Part shown: positions 40,201 through 55,200 of the stretch, one piece after another
Position numbering within the stretch: position 1 is the first letter of the stretch
How the letters are laid out: each line of letters begins with the position of its first letter
Origin: Sinohyriopsis cumingii
Lineage: Eukaryota > Mollusca > Bivalvia > Unionida > Unionidae
DNA: 64,000 nucleotides
NCBI GenBank assembly: GCA_028554795.2
Contig: CM068838.1
Coordinates: 92,090,974-92,154,973 of the forward strand
Direction of reading: 5' to 3'
Program-made: the position numbers and the translations under genes
The notes under the pieces: generated by a model
Told to the model about the DNA's origin: nothing
Seen by the model: the letters and a program-made list of their open reading frames with translations, nothing else
The model's database searches: none

Positions 40201-43200
40201 CATTTCTGAGGCTAGAAGGGTGTTTGCGAAAATTTTAAAGACCTCTATACCACTGTGCTTGTGGTCAGATTTTGTCATATTCTGTTCAGTGGTTTTTGAG
40301 AAGAAGCTGTGTGAATATATTTCTATTTTTAGTAGAGGTGGCCATGCTTGATAATGAACCAGCATCATTGGTACAGCCTTGAAAGTCCCTATATGCCAGT
40401 ATGCATTCTGTGAATATATTTTCTGCATTTTTGCTAACAAACAGTGTTGTCTCTTAAGAATGGTTTTCCTGTATTAGTTCAATATGACGAGCAAGAAAGA
40501 TCAAGTTGCCAAAAAAATTAATGAAAATTTCTAAATTATATATAATACTAACCTGGCCTCAATGTCAGTGGCAGAAAGAAGCAACTTCTTTGTCATTCTC
40601 ATGAACTCAGAATGTGAAAGTTTCATTTTCTGAGCTTCAGTTTTGGGCAGATCTATGGAGGATATTCCATCTTTCAGATCCCCAGTACTCATTTCTTGTA
40701 TAAGGGCCACAATATCGGATGCTGATTTTGATCTGGATTGCCTCACATTGGGTATGAGATAACTGGGCTTGTAATCATCTTCATTGAGTGTATCTAACGC
40801 GCATTCCGTTTCAGAATTGTCTTCATTAATATCTACATCTTTATTCTGTGTGTTCGATTCAAGAATAATATCTTCACAAATATCACCCTCAGGACTTAAA
40901 TGAAGGGAACCAGTCGAACTGACTCCACTAGAACTGTGTATACTCCTTAATGAATCTGAACTCTGAATTCTGCTTCTAATTAAATTATCTTTTTCTGTAG
41001 TTTGTTCACCTGTTCCAAAATTCCAAGATAATCTCTTATAAATACTTGTGTCTTTACCCTCTTGTCTTTGAATTTCCTGTACAGCATCAGCTGTGTAATA
41101 TCTTTTTTCGGTCCGTGAAGTCCGTCTTTGATTGAGTTTTATTCTCAGATTTTCATCCATAATATCTGGTAGCGATTCATCATAATGACTTTGTGAATGC
41201 ACAGATGGCACTTGTAATCGTTCCTCCCCTGGTTTCAAAATGGAAGGTTCCGAATTTGAATATTGCACAACCTTGTGTTTCTTATTGGGGAGAGAAGGAG
41301 AGTAATCTCCCTTTGAATCAGAATTTGATGAGGAATTATCCACAGTGTGTTCTATATCATTCCACGATCTGGACCGATTGAGGTGAGATTCGGACTCTGA
41401 CCCTTCAAGGGTCATCAGGGCCTCTAGGTTTCCATCTCGGTGAGATTCAAAGCTATCACAATGTGTAAGATGCAGTTGTGGAGGGTTATCTGGAATCACC
41501 AAGGGGTGATAACCTATGACTTGTTCCTCTACAATTTCAGTGCCGAGGTACTGTGGTTGATCAAGATTCTGGATTGCTCGTTGCCTGGCCTCGTGATACA
41601 TAGTCTGGGATAAACAAAAAGCATGTATTTATAACAACTTTCTAAAGATAATATTCTACCAATCAAATGATTTTCTGGATCAAAATGTCCATTATATGAT
41701 GTTTACAAATTATTTGCCATTATAAGTTTTTGTTGATACGGTTTTTACTTTTGGAAGAAACTGTTCATCATTTTAATTCAAGGATTTTTCAATATCTCAA
41801 AAAGCTGTAAGAAATTCCTTTATCTTCAAGCCTGCTGTTTACATAAAAATATAAAAATCACTACATATACCGATATATGCAGACACTACAGTAATTGGCA
41901 TGTTAAATGACTGCCTAAGTGGGCTAAAGAAATTTCATCTCCTAACAAAATTTAAACTACTACATGTTAAGAAATACAGTAAAACCTGTCTTGAGAGACT
42001 ACTGCTATGAGAGACCAAATGTTTTGAGAGACCAGAATTTTTGTGCATAGATTTATTGATTATATAGTGTTATGATCTGTTATGAGAGACCACCAGTCTT
42101 GAGAGACCATTATTTTTTGGCAGAAGGGGTGGGCTTTCAATACAGGTTCTAATGTAATGCCCAAATTGAAACTGTACACTTTTAATGAAATCAAGAGCAT
42201 ACAGCTTAAAAAAGTGTAGTGAGACTAAACTACATGATACACATGTTTCTACCAAATAATGAAATGGGATCCATGCCCATAACTGCCTTATTAACAGGAG
42301 CCATGTCAATGAATGGCATTATAATGAGGGAATACTGTGAATACAACATATCTATGGTATAATTAACACAAAACAATTGAGACTAAACCTACTTACTACC
42401 TGTGACATGGAAATCTTAAAGTCTTTATAATCTACAATCTTGTCTTTTATTTGCTTGAGAAAGGGTGTAATATCAATACAAAAAATCCCATCTTGTTGTT
42501 GCTTGAGAAAGTGTGTTATCTGTACAAAAAATCCCATTTTGTTGTTGCTTGAAAAAGTGTGTGATCTACACAAAATATTCCATCTTGTTTCTTGAGAAAG
42601 TGTTATCTATATAAAACATCCCATTTTGTTGTTGCTTGAGATAGTGTCTATGTTATCTATACAAAATAACCAATCTTCTTGTTGCTTAAGAAAATGTGTT
42701 ACCTATACAAAATATCTCAGCCTGTTGCTTAAGAAAGTGTTGTCTATACAAAATATCCCATTGTTTTGTTGCTTGAGATCATCTGTGTTATCTATATAAA
42801 TGATCCCATCTTGTTGTTGCATGAGAAAGTGTGTTATCTATACAAAACACTCCATTTTGTTGAGATAGTGTCTATGTTATCTATGCAAAATAATCCATCT
42901 TGTTGTTGCTTGAGAACATCTGTATTATCTAGACAAAAAAAACATTTTGTTGTTGCTTGAGAAAGTGTTATCTATATCAAACATCCCATTTTGTTGTTGC
43001 TTGAGATAGTGTCTATGTTATCTATATAAAATATCCCATCTTATTGTTCCTTGAGAATGTTTGTTATCTACATAAACTATCCCATTTTGATGTTGCTTGA
43101 GAATGTCTGTTATCTATACAAAATATCCCATCTTATTGTTCCTTGAGAAAGTGTGTTATCTACATAAAATATCCCATGTTGCTGTTGCTTGAGAAAGTTT

Positions 43201-46200
43201 CTGTTTTATCTTATTGTTGCTTTAGGTGTCTTATCCACACAAATTATCCCATTTTGATGTTGCTTGAGAATGTCTGTTTTCTACATAAACTATCCCATTT
43301 TGTTGTTGCTTGAGAATGTCTGTTATCTATATAAACTATCCCATTTTGTTGTTGCTTGAGAATGTTTGTGTTATTAATACAAATTATCCCATTTGGATGT
43401 TGCTTGAGAATGTCTGTTTTCTACATAAACTATCCCATTTTGTTGTTGCTTGAGAATGTTTATGTTATTAATACAAATTATCCCATTTTGATGTTGCTTG
43501 AGAATGTCTGTTATCTACATAAAAAATACCATTTTGTTGTTGCTTGAGAATGTTTATGTTATTAATACAAATTATCCCATTTTGTTGTTGCTTGAGAATG
43601 TCTGTTATCTATATGAACTATCCCATTTTGTTGTTGCTTGAGAATGTTTGTGTTATTAATACAAATTATCCCATCTTGATGTTGCTTGAGAATGTCTGTT
43701 ATCTACATAAACTATCCCATTTTGTTGTTGCTTGAGAATGTCTGTTATCTACATAAACTATCCCATTTTGATGTTGCTTGAGAATGTTTCTGTTTTATCT
43801 TATTGTTGCTTTAGGTGTCTTATCTACACAAAATATCCCATTTTGTTGTTGCTTGAAAATGTCTGTTATCTACACAAATTATCCCATTTTGTTGTTGCTT
43901 GAGAATGTTTGTGTTATTAATACAAATTATCCCATTTTGATGTTGCTTGAGAATGTCTGTTATCTACACAAAATATCCCATTTTGTTGTTGCTTGAAAAT
44001 GTCTGTTATATACACAAATTATCCCATTTTGTTGTTGTTTGAGAATGTCTGTTATCTATATAAACTATCCCATTTTGTTGTTGCTTGAGAATGTTTGTGT
44101 TATCTATATAAACTATCCCATTTTGTTGTTGCTTGAAAATGTCTGTGTTATTAATACAAATTATCCCATTTTGATGTTCCTTGAGAGGTGTCTTATAGTA
44201 AGGGATTACTGTGCTACCAATATTTGCAGAAAAATATATTGGTTCTAGCCGACAGTAATGAGAAAACCCACTGAAACTACAACTCACTTGTGCTTTCCTG
44301 ATGTGTTCAGTCCAGACTCGTACAGAAGCCTGATCAGCATGGAAGGTAAAACTAGACACAGGTACATGGTATTCATTTAGGTAGATTAACAAGAAACTAC
44401 CTGGAAGCAGAAATTAAGGAAATGTCATCTGACACATTTAAGCACAATCAAATTATACGAGATCTAAAGACATTAAAAATGTCCTATTTTGCTCCAAGAT
44501 TCCAAGTTAAATAAATTGATGGTCCTACTAAGGTTCAATCACTTTGCAGGGCCCTGGATGGTGAAGTGGTCTAAAGTGCTTGCCTTACCAATCACTGTCA
44601 ACTCACCTCTGTCTGCATGGGTTCCAGTCTCAAAATTGGCCAATGTGTGTGAGAAAGGTTGCCAGTAACTTCCTTTGGGTTGGTAGTTCTTACTGGGATT
44701 TTCTTCTACTATCTTTTCAATAGTTTTTACATTAATCTCCACAGATTGGATGCCAACTGACTGCAGGAACAGCCCCAGTATAAGCCAAAACAAAGTTATC
44801 TACTACTGAGCTGGAACTATTGAAATGACATTTTCCTGATAGACATCACAGTAATTACCATTGCAAGATTTAAACTCATTACCACCCAAATTTGATTGAC
44901 ATCACAGTAATTACCATTGCAAGATTTAAACTCATTACCACCCAGATTTGATGGACATCACAGTAATTACCATTGCAAGATTTAAACTCATTACCACCCA
45001 AATTTGATGGACATCTCAGTAATTACCATTGCAAGATTTAAACTCATTACCACCCAAATTTGATGGACATCTCAGTAATTACCATTGCAAGATTTAAACT
45101 CATTACCACCCAAATTTGATGGACATCACAGTAATTACCATTGCAAGATTTAAACCCATTACCTCCCAAATTTGATGGACATCACAGTAATTACCATTGC
45201 AAGATTTAAACCCATTACCATCAAAACCTGATGGACATCACATTAATTACCATTACAAGATTTAAACCCATTACCACTCATACCTGATGGACATCACATT
45301 AATTACCACTGGAAGATTTAAACCCATTACCATTGAAACCTGATGTACAACACAATTACCAATGGAAGATTTAAACCCATTACCACCCAGACCTGACAGA
45401 CATCACAGTAATTACTATTGCAAGATTTACACCCATTGTCATCAAAACCTGATGTACAACACATTAACACATTACCACTGGAAGATTTAAACCCATTACC
45501 ACCAAGACCCGAAGGACATCACAGTAATTACTATTGCAAGATTTAAACCCATTACCACTCAAACCTGATGGACATCACAGTAAGTACTGTTGCAAGATTT
45601 AAACCCATAGCCACCCAATTTTGATGGACATCACAGTAATTACCATTGCAAGATTTAAACCCATTACCAGCAAGGCCCGAAGGACATCACAGTAAGTACT
45701 ATTGCAAGATTTAAACCCATTACCACCCAACTTTGAAGGACATCACAGTAATTTCCAATGCACGATTTAAACCCATTACCACCCAAAACTGATGCATCCA
45801 ATGTTCAAACCACAAGGCCATACTGCTACATACATTGAGAAAGCAAGCATTCTATTTTAAATTTAGTATTTGAAGAAATCATAAATATCTAAAATGTGAA
45901 TTCTTTCATTTTTGTGAATTATGTTGTTTTGCAATATCTTACATATTTCTTAAAACTAAAATTCCTGAAAAACCCTCAGATAGGAAGGGACCTAATCAAA
46001 TTCACCAAAGGCTCTTTGTGTTTGGAATTTTAGCTTATGGTTTGTACCAACCACAATAAAAATGTTACCCAATGAATAATAGTGAATTCATAATCTTTGT
46101 AATCTCACCTTTATCTTTAATTTCATGGACAATAACTCTATCCACTCTCATTGGAGGTTTTAGAATCTTGTACTTGTCCATTCTCTTATTGGATTTACAG

Positions 46201-49200
46201 ATCAACAATAAGTCAGTGAACAAAAGGCACTCAACATCCATCTGCAAGAAAATAAATGAGGTACAATACTGCCACATTATAACACTTCTTAACAGTGAAT
46301 CAGCATGATTAGCACAAATCTGAGAGGCCACTGAATTGAAAGAATGGCAAAAATCTTAAAAATGTAAATTTTTCATGTTTTTGAAAACCGTTATTATATG
46401 TAGATTAAAAATCCGTTCCTATGATAATAGTTACTGAATTTGCAGTTAAACTGATCCTTAATCAAGGGAGGTAATCCAGTAGTCAATTTTGTCAAAATCT
46501 AAATAGTGTCCAAAAGTAACTACTGCATTACCTCCCTTGATTAATGATACGGTTTGCCAATACGTGTACTGTTATTTCCGAATAAGGCAACCACCCACTA
46601 ATGTTTGTATACTGATTGCATGGTCATTTAAAGTCAAAATTAAAAATTTTGTTCATTATATGATCTTAAATTGTGATATAAAAAACTGAAAAAATGTACG
46701 ATGAATGGTACTTTGCATGCATTCCCAATATTTAATGGTACTTTATCTTGGCATTAGTAAGGCTTGGTTGACTTGAGATAACTGATCAATGAGCCTCAGT
46801 GATTTTGACCCTTGGTAAGGTGTGTGGTCTTGAACTAAACCTACTGAGCAGAAAGCATTAATTACAAGCAAGACTTGTCATAACCATGACCTCTGACATT
46901 TTAGCCACATACTATAGGTTGTTTTAATAAATTTAAAGACTTCTATTTTAGTAATGGTAGCCATATTTGATAATGGATTTTGAAATTCCTTTATGCAGCG
47001 TTTTGGTCAGATTGGTTCAATGGTTTTTAAATAGCTGAAAATATTAATTATTGATGGACAGACAATGCAAGGCCACACCAAACTCATCTAGTCTTGTGGC
47101 CTAATGACTAAAATTAATATAATGCAAGATTTTTGTATATTTAATTAAATGTATTTTGCTAAAAACAAGACCATTATGAAAGAAAAGATTTTAATCTCTT
47201 CTTTAATTTTGCATGAAAAGTCAACTGCAAACAACATATACCTTTATCTGCACAAAGATCTAGCAGATCAGGGTCTATTTTGTTTATTCTACTGACTAGT
47301 CCAAACAAATGGCTCAAAACCAGTCTAAATTGTGATGACATCTCCAATAACTTTCTTGTCAATATAACAGACTTACCCGTGATTGATTGTCCTTCATTTT
47401 AAGAGCGGACTGCATAATAAGTGATCTGATCTCCTCTGGGTTACAGCCTTGCATAGGTGCCAACAAGTTAAAGTTTCCATTGTATTGCTGAATTATCTGT
47501 AAGGATCGCAGAGAATAAATTAATGTACATCATAATTCGTAAAAAGCCCACCACCATTTTTTTAAAATCCATATATTACATTTATTTTAATTATAATGAA
47601 ATCAAACAGTTTGAAAAATATATTTAACATGTCAATTTACTGTTTGCATAGTTTCCATATATTAGTACATATCAATTTTTGGCATTGAAAAGTTTCTATA
47701 CAAAGATACACATTAGTTTTTTGGCAATGCAGAGTTCCCATACATTACTACACATCACTTTTTGTATTGCATTGTTTCCATACATTAGTATAAACCACAA
47801 AACACTTTTTGGCACTGAAACATTTCCACATACATTAGTACATATCATGTTTTGGCAATGCAGAGTTTCCATACATTATTATATATCATGTTTGGCAATG
47901 CATTGTTTCCATGCAAAAGTACACACCACTTTTTGGCAATGCAGAGTTTCCATACATTATTATACACCATGTTTTGGCAATGCATTGTTTCCATGCAAAA
48001 GTACACTCTACTTTTTGGCAATGCACAGTTTCCATACATTATTATACACCATGTTTTGGCAATGCATTGTTTCCATGCCAAAGTACACACCACCTTTTGG
48101 CAATGCAGAGTTTCCACACATCAATTTTTGACATTATAATATGGTGATGACACCATATGTACCAGAATACAAGTCAGATCAAACTGCACATAATGAAATA
48201 TGCCATCACATAATACAGGGTCCATATTGTTTGTTAATAGTAAAAATACAGACTCTGATCTGTCATTACATAATGCATGAGCAAATCAGGGTCTATGTTG
48301 TTTGTTCTACTGATTATTTCAAACTAAATGCAAGATCCAGATCTGGCAACAAATTCTTTGATGGCAGATCTGGGTCTGTGGAATTTGCAGTTGGACAAGA
48401 TTTTTAAAGGAATATATGTGGTAGGTATGATTTCCTAAAAGAACTACAGTCTCACATTACAACTATACAAGTGATCTTGATAACATTATACAAGCTCCCC
48501 TACCATATATAACATTTTATAAGCTGCCTTACTATATATAACTTTTTTTTTACAAGCTTCCCTACAGTGTATAACATTTGACACAATGCCCTACCAGTAT
48601 ATAACATTTTACAAGCTGCCCTACAGTATATAACATTTTACATGCTGCCCTAAGTGTATATTATTTTACAAGCTGCCTTACAATATATAACAGTTTACAA
48701 GCTGCCCTACATTATACAACATTTTACAAGCTGCCCTACAGTATATAATAATTTACAAGCTGCCCTACAGGATATAACAATTTACAAACTGCCCTACAGT
48801 ATATAACATTTTACAAGCTGTCCTACCATATATAACATTTTACAAGTTGTCCTATAGTATATAACTTTTGATCTTCACAGAAATGTGTAATATAACAGAA
48901 ATGATCATAATGGAGTAATCTAAGACAAACACTAGAAACAATTTAAGCAAACTCTACAAAAATTATTGCAAATTCTGACCTTGAGGCACTCATCATTGGG
49001 CGCATCTACAGCATCGTATGTTTCCACCTTGTCTGCAATAGCCTGAAGTCTTTCCTCTTCATGCTGTTTTCTCAGTGTGGAGTTCACAAAGGATACAAAT
49101 TTATCCACGCTGGCAATCTGAAATGATATTTTTTCCTTCTTATCAAACCCAATAACTACTGTGAAGTTACTTAATGGTATTTTTTCCTTCTTAAAAAACC

Positions 49201-52200
49201 CTATAACACCGTGAAGGCCTTACTGGTATTTTTCCTTTTTGTCAAACCATAAAAATCTGTGAAGTTTGAACTTAATGATATTTTTCCTTCTTATCAAACC
49301 CTATAACACTGTGAAGTTCCTTAATGGTATTTTGCCTTTTTGTCAAACACTATAATGCTGTGAAGGCCTTAATGGTATGTTTTTTTATTCTTATCATACC
49401 ATATAACACTGCCAAGGCCTTAATGGTATAATTTTCATCCTTATCACACCTAGCAAGGCTGTGACTGACTTTACTGATCCTGTGTAAAACTTAAGAGTTT
49501 CTATATATATCCAAAGGGTTTTCCCAATTTCCCAATTCATTTTCCATATTTCATTTAAACTTTCTTTGAAACAGTCACTTGATTTTCATCCATAAATATT
49601 ATCTCTTTAAGTAAATGATAGAACAACAAACATAGCACAATCAGCTTTGATATATGGCTGTCTTCTCCCAACAAATAAACCTTCATCACAGAGGTAGTGA
49701 CATGTCGACTGTGTGGTAAGGGGTGGACTTGGGTACAGTTTCTTCAAAATATCTGTAGGGTTTTAAAAATGACAGGGTGTATAAGGAAAAAGGCTACTAA
49801 CTAAAATTATCCCTTCCTATGACCTTGATGCAGAGTTTATGGCACAATATAGGAGATACTGTCAAGCCCAGATAAAAGGTATACCCATACATGGATGAAG
49901 GTCATTCATTTATATTTACCCTAGACTTGCTGTGACCTTGACTTGAGACAGAGGGCATGACTTCTTTACATCACATATTGTCTAGTCATACTAGGGCAAA
50001 GTTTCATGAAAATCTCCACTGCCATTACAAAGTTATGGAGTGAACAAGAAAATGTTAACTCACAGAAGGACAACACCACAACACAATATGCCTGATTTCA
50101 GATTGGCCAGTTCAAAAGTAGCCAGAATATGAATGGAAAAGGCAGCATTTTTGCCACATAACAGTTGCCAAGGAAACCCTAACATATCCCATAAATCATA
50201 TGCTGCTTTGATAATAAAATTATTTCATCAGGGTTGAAGTCGTCTGAGTGGGAAGAGCAAGCAAAGCAAAACACAGCAAAAACTGAAAAATGTAATAGTA
50301 GTAGCTATTGTATATAAAAGTACATATATAAATACAGTATAAAATACAGAGTAATAAAAGAAGGAAAACAAAAAGAGTTTAATTAAAGCATTTTCCCAGG
50401 GACATTTTATCAGTTATTTCCCTTAGTGTCATGATGTACTAGAGTTGGATACATATATTTAACAGATACACACACAAGGTATGAAATGTGGCAAGGTACA
50501 TGCCTATTATCTAATTGTCCCATTAACAGTAAACGTACAAGGCAGATGTGACAAGGTACATTTCTATGCACTTTCATTGAACTGTACCATGTACAAGGTA
50601 GGAAGTGTGGTTAGGTACATCTCTATGCACTTTCATTGGACTGTACCAAGTACAAGGTAGGAAATGTGGTTAGGTACATTTCTATGCACTTTCAATGAAC
50701 TGTAAGATATATAAGATAGGAAATGTAGTTAGGTACATCTCTATGCACTTTCACTGGACTAACATGTACAAGGTAGGAAATGTGGTTAGGTACATCTCTA
50801 TGCACTTTCATTGGATTGTACCATGTATAAGGTAGGAAATGTGGTTAGGTACATCTCTTTGCACTTTCATTGGACTGTACCATGTACAAGGTAGGAAATG
50901 TGGTTTGGTACATCTCTATGCACTTTCATTGGACTGTACCATGTACATGGTAGGAAATGTGGTTAGGTACATTTCTATGCACTTTCATTGGACTGTACCA
51001 AGTACAAGGTAGGAAATGTTGTTAGGTACATCTCTATGTACTTTCATTGGACTAACATGTACAAGATAGGAAATGTGGTTAGGTACATATTTATGCACTT
51101 TCATTGGACTAACATGTACAAGGTAGGAAATGTGGTTAGGTACATCTGTATGCACTTTCATTGGACTAACATGTACAAGGTAGGAAATGTAGTTAGCTTT
51201 AATACTTTCAATTCTGCTTTAAGAGTGCTGAAGCCATGATTTTACAGGCACTACAATTCCTTAAAGCCTTTGAGCATATTTAGGTGGAGAAAACAGTGAC
51301 AAAGCTTTGAACACCGAGGCAGCCAGCATGGACTCACTTGGATGGGTATTGAAGGTACTGAACCATTGACCTTTGGATTACACAGTCTCTACCAAATGAG
51401 CTGACACTGAAGATGACTGTAATCTTTGCAAACCAAGTTACATACTTACTGAAGGCATTTGATTGAATAAAATGAGGATGTATTAGTTAAATGACTTTGA
51501 AAAATGTAAAGCACAAAATCATAAACTTGTCACTCAGCCACAATCACCATCATAACAAGTATTTTTATCACTGAGATCTGTTAATGAAAGCTTCACAAAA
51601 AATGATAGAGTTATGGGGGGGGGGTCTAAATGAAATTTATGACAAAAGTTGAATAATGTTTATCTACTGCAAGCCTAAGCAAGCAAGATTGAAATTATTC
51701 AGAGTTTCATAAATCTCATAAAGCACAACTGTAAACTTTATTTATTCAGGTAAAATACTGATTGTATTTTGTGAAACTATAAGTAAAGTGAAACGACAGA
51801 AGAGTGTAGTAAAACACATAATAGTGTAGTGAAGCCACACGATAGTGTAATGAAACCACAGAATAGTTAAGTGAAACTAGAGTAGTGCAGTGAAACCAGA
51901 GAGTAGTTAGTGAAACCACAAAACAGTGTAATAAAACCACAGAATAGCATAGTTAAACCACAGGATAGTGTTGTGAAACCACAAAATAGTGCAATGAAGC
52001 CACAGAATAGTGAAATGAAATGACCATACAATTCATTTGGATACTATCAACATTAGTCATTGATTTACATGATGTCATATGTGACATCACAAGGTTTACT
52101 GTATATACTGCATATAGATAAATGTTTCAGTATATCAACATAGACAATGTATATACTGCATGTAGATAAATGTTACAGTATATCAACATAAACAATGTAG

Positions 52201-55200
52201 TCATATGCTAAATATAACATTTGTACTTTATATTTCACTCGCAGACACTTTTATATACAATTAATGATGTCAAGTTTAGACATGAAAGCCTTAATTACCA
52301 TTTCTAGCAGATCCTTGCGTTGAATGTCATCATCCGTTTTTCTCAGGATTGCCTGGAGTAATAGGGAATACTTGGTCAACCTCTGCATGGGTTTTACAAG
52401 AAGATCACTCAGCTTCAACCTATTGCACTGTTTTTGAGTCTCTGCCCACTGAAATAAAGTATTACGATCGCTGATTTTAAAAAATGGTTTTTGCATCATA
52501 TTTGACTAATAATTAAGTGCTTGCACATTTCAAAGGCATATGGAAGAATGTGCTCTGTAGTTTTATGTGCTGGTACATTTAGGGTGTTCTTATTGACCTA
52601 TTCATAGTGTCCACCTGATAGTGGGAAAAATTACACAAAGTCCACCCAAAACAGATTTTAAAAAATCAACAAATTAAACAAATGAGAAAACAACAATCCA
52701 TATTTCAGTATAGATGAATAATCAATATTGACAGCCAGGAGTCAGTAGTCAGCTTTTCCTTCCTTCCATCACTAAAGATTCAATTTTACATTTTATAAAA
52801 TATTTTATGTAAGTCATTACTGAGCATCAGTGAAACATCAATCACTTGCTTCAGGATTTAATTTTATAAAAATAGAGCAATGAAAAATAAGTAAAACAAA
52901 TAAAAACTATAGGTATTGATGAGAAAAGATGCCAAATGGAAGTCTCTTTTGCATATCCACAAACCTGGCACAGAAAATTTCACAAGAACTGGTGTGGTCA
53001 CCATGACTGTTTGAACAGCCAGTATCTCTCCTTTAGACATGTCCCAAAAGTCCACATAATTATGGAATATACTTGCTTTTAAGTTGAGGAAATAATGTAG
53101 ACTCTGAACTGCCATCCCATAATGTGCTTGCAGATCCTGATTTCCTGCTATATTATGGGATGGTAGATGAGGATCTAAGTTGTCTGGAGTTGGACTAGAC
53201 TTATAAACTAGTATAAACAGTAATTCTGTGTTCAGTGGATGATGAATCTATCATGGGATATTTAATGGTGTATTAAAAGATTGCATTTCTTGGCAAACTG
53301 GACAACAGTCTAGCTTTCTAAAACAATCCAGCTGGTTTGTTTGTTTATGGCATTTTAAACAAAATAATGGGCATATCAAGTTGTGGAAATACCAAAAAAG
53401 TCACACCCAAAATATCACAACTGGCCTGTAGACTAAATATAGCATTCTAATGGGCAACTGTAAGCAGAGTGTGAATCCTACCATAATTGAACCAGTAAAA
53501 GATTCCAAAAAGCTTGTCTTCCCTGCAGCACAATGTTCTACATGTAATTTAGCCATGCAGTATTCTATGTCTGACAGTAAAATAATACATGAGAGAAAAT
53601 GCAAGAAAGAACTGTAAAGATGACAATAAAGAGTGGCCAAGTGGTCTAAAATGCTTTACATTATGGATCACTGCAATCTCATCTCTTTCTGTGTGAGTTC
53701 AAGTGTCGGACTCGGACAATACAGATAAGTGAGAAAGTTTGCTTCCTGTCTGTCTGTGGTTCTTTCTGGAGTTTTCCTGGGTTCATCCTCCACCAGTTAT
53801 ATTGTCTGCAATGTATAGTCTGTCTTGTGCTGAAAATGGTGTACTTACACCCTATAACAACAACAACAACAACTGGCTTTTTGAGTGGTCTGAGCATGTG
53901 CCATTATACTAAGTGAAAGGCATGTTTTCATGGAAAGCATATACACGTGCCGTAGGCTGTTGTACATTGCAAAACAAGTCCATGCCTAGTCTGCATGACA
54001 GTTTGTACATACTAGAACCTGTCTAAAAACAAATGCAAACTGTATGCTTATTTTGGATTTTAAACTTAGCTTTGACAATTTTAGTCATATTGCTACAATA
54101 TCTGCAGTGTAGCAGTTTATAGTGATGTCTAGCACTAGGGCATCATGCCACAGACATGTAGTATCATGTCCCACCCAGTCACATTATCCTCACACTGAGC
54201 TGACCAGTCCCAACATTAACCTCATAATGCTGAGTGCCAAGTGAGGCAGCTGCTAGTATCATTTTTATAAATCTTCCATATGACTCAGCTGGGGTTTGAA
54301 CCTGTGACTACCTGCTCTGAGGTAGACACTCTAACCACTTAGTCCACCAGAGCAAAGCAAACAGGCAATTAGGACTGGTAGTGTCTGGGTGATTAGACAA
54401 CAGCTCCAAATTCCTATCATATCCTAGTAAATGCCAAGGTAAAGGTCAGATCCTAAACAGTTAGCCTGAGATCAGTAAATATTGAAAATTTAACGGAATG
54501 CAAATGAATGCTGCTATCTTTGCGGGTAGGATCATGGAATCCAGATTATCAGATCAATAACTGAGGATTAAATTTATTTCAAGACCTTGCTAGTAATCTG
54601 AAATACCTCTTCATAAAAAAAAGATAAACACATGCCCAAACAGCCAACACAACAATGATAACAGCAGATTCAAGTGGAATGTGTTGAAGGCACACTAACT
54701 AGGAACTTTTTGCGCTTGATATACACATAAACAAGAATAAAGCCATTAATCAATGCATCCATTAGAAACAAACAAAAAGCACTAATTAATACATTTTAAG
54801 ATCTGAAATATTCATATATCAAGTTTTTCAATATTCACTTATCAATGTGCAATTCTGCCCTGCAGGCCATGTTGGGATATTGTCATTTGATGTCATGTTG
54901 TTCTGTATAATATCATACTAAACTGTTGCAAGAGAAAAGGAAGTTTACCTCTAGTTTATTGTAGGTGATATGAAGGAAAGTGTTAAAATACCTAAAAAGA
55001 ACTGTAGAGAATAAAATCTCACAAGCTATATAGTATACCAAGATATCGGTATGCCTAAAATCAATATCACTGGTTACTATTTATATTTTATTTTAATTCT
55101 CATTAACATTTTACTTCATATTTCATAATTAATGCCTACATAAGGAAGAAATTGTTCAATAAAATCCATTCTTTTCTTGTTTACATCTTGTTGCAGGCAG

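Noticed and set aside
47679-48147. Overlapping open frames in several frames at 47.7-48.1 kb
   Set aside because: All derive from the ~40-bp repeat in an intron of the exchange-factor gene.
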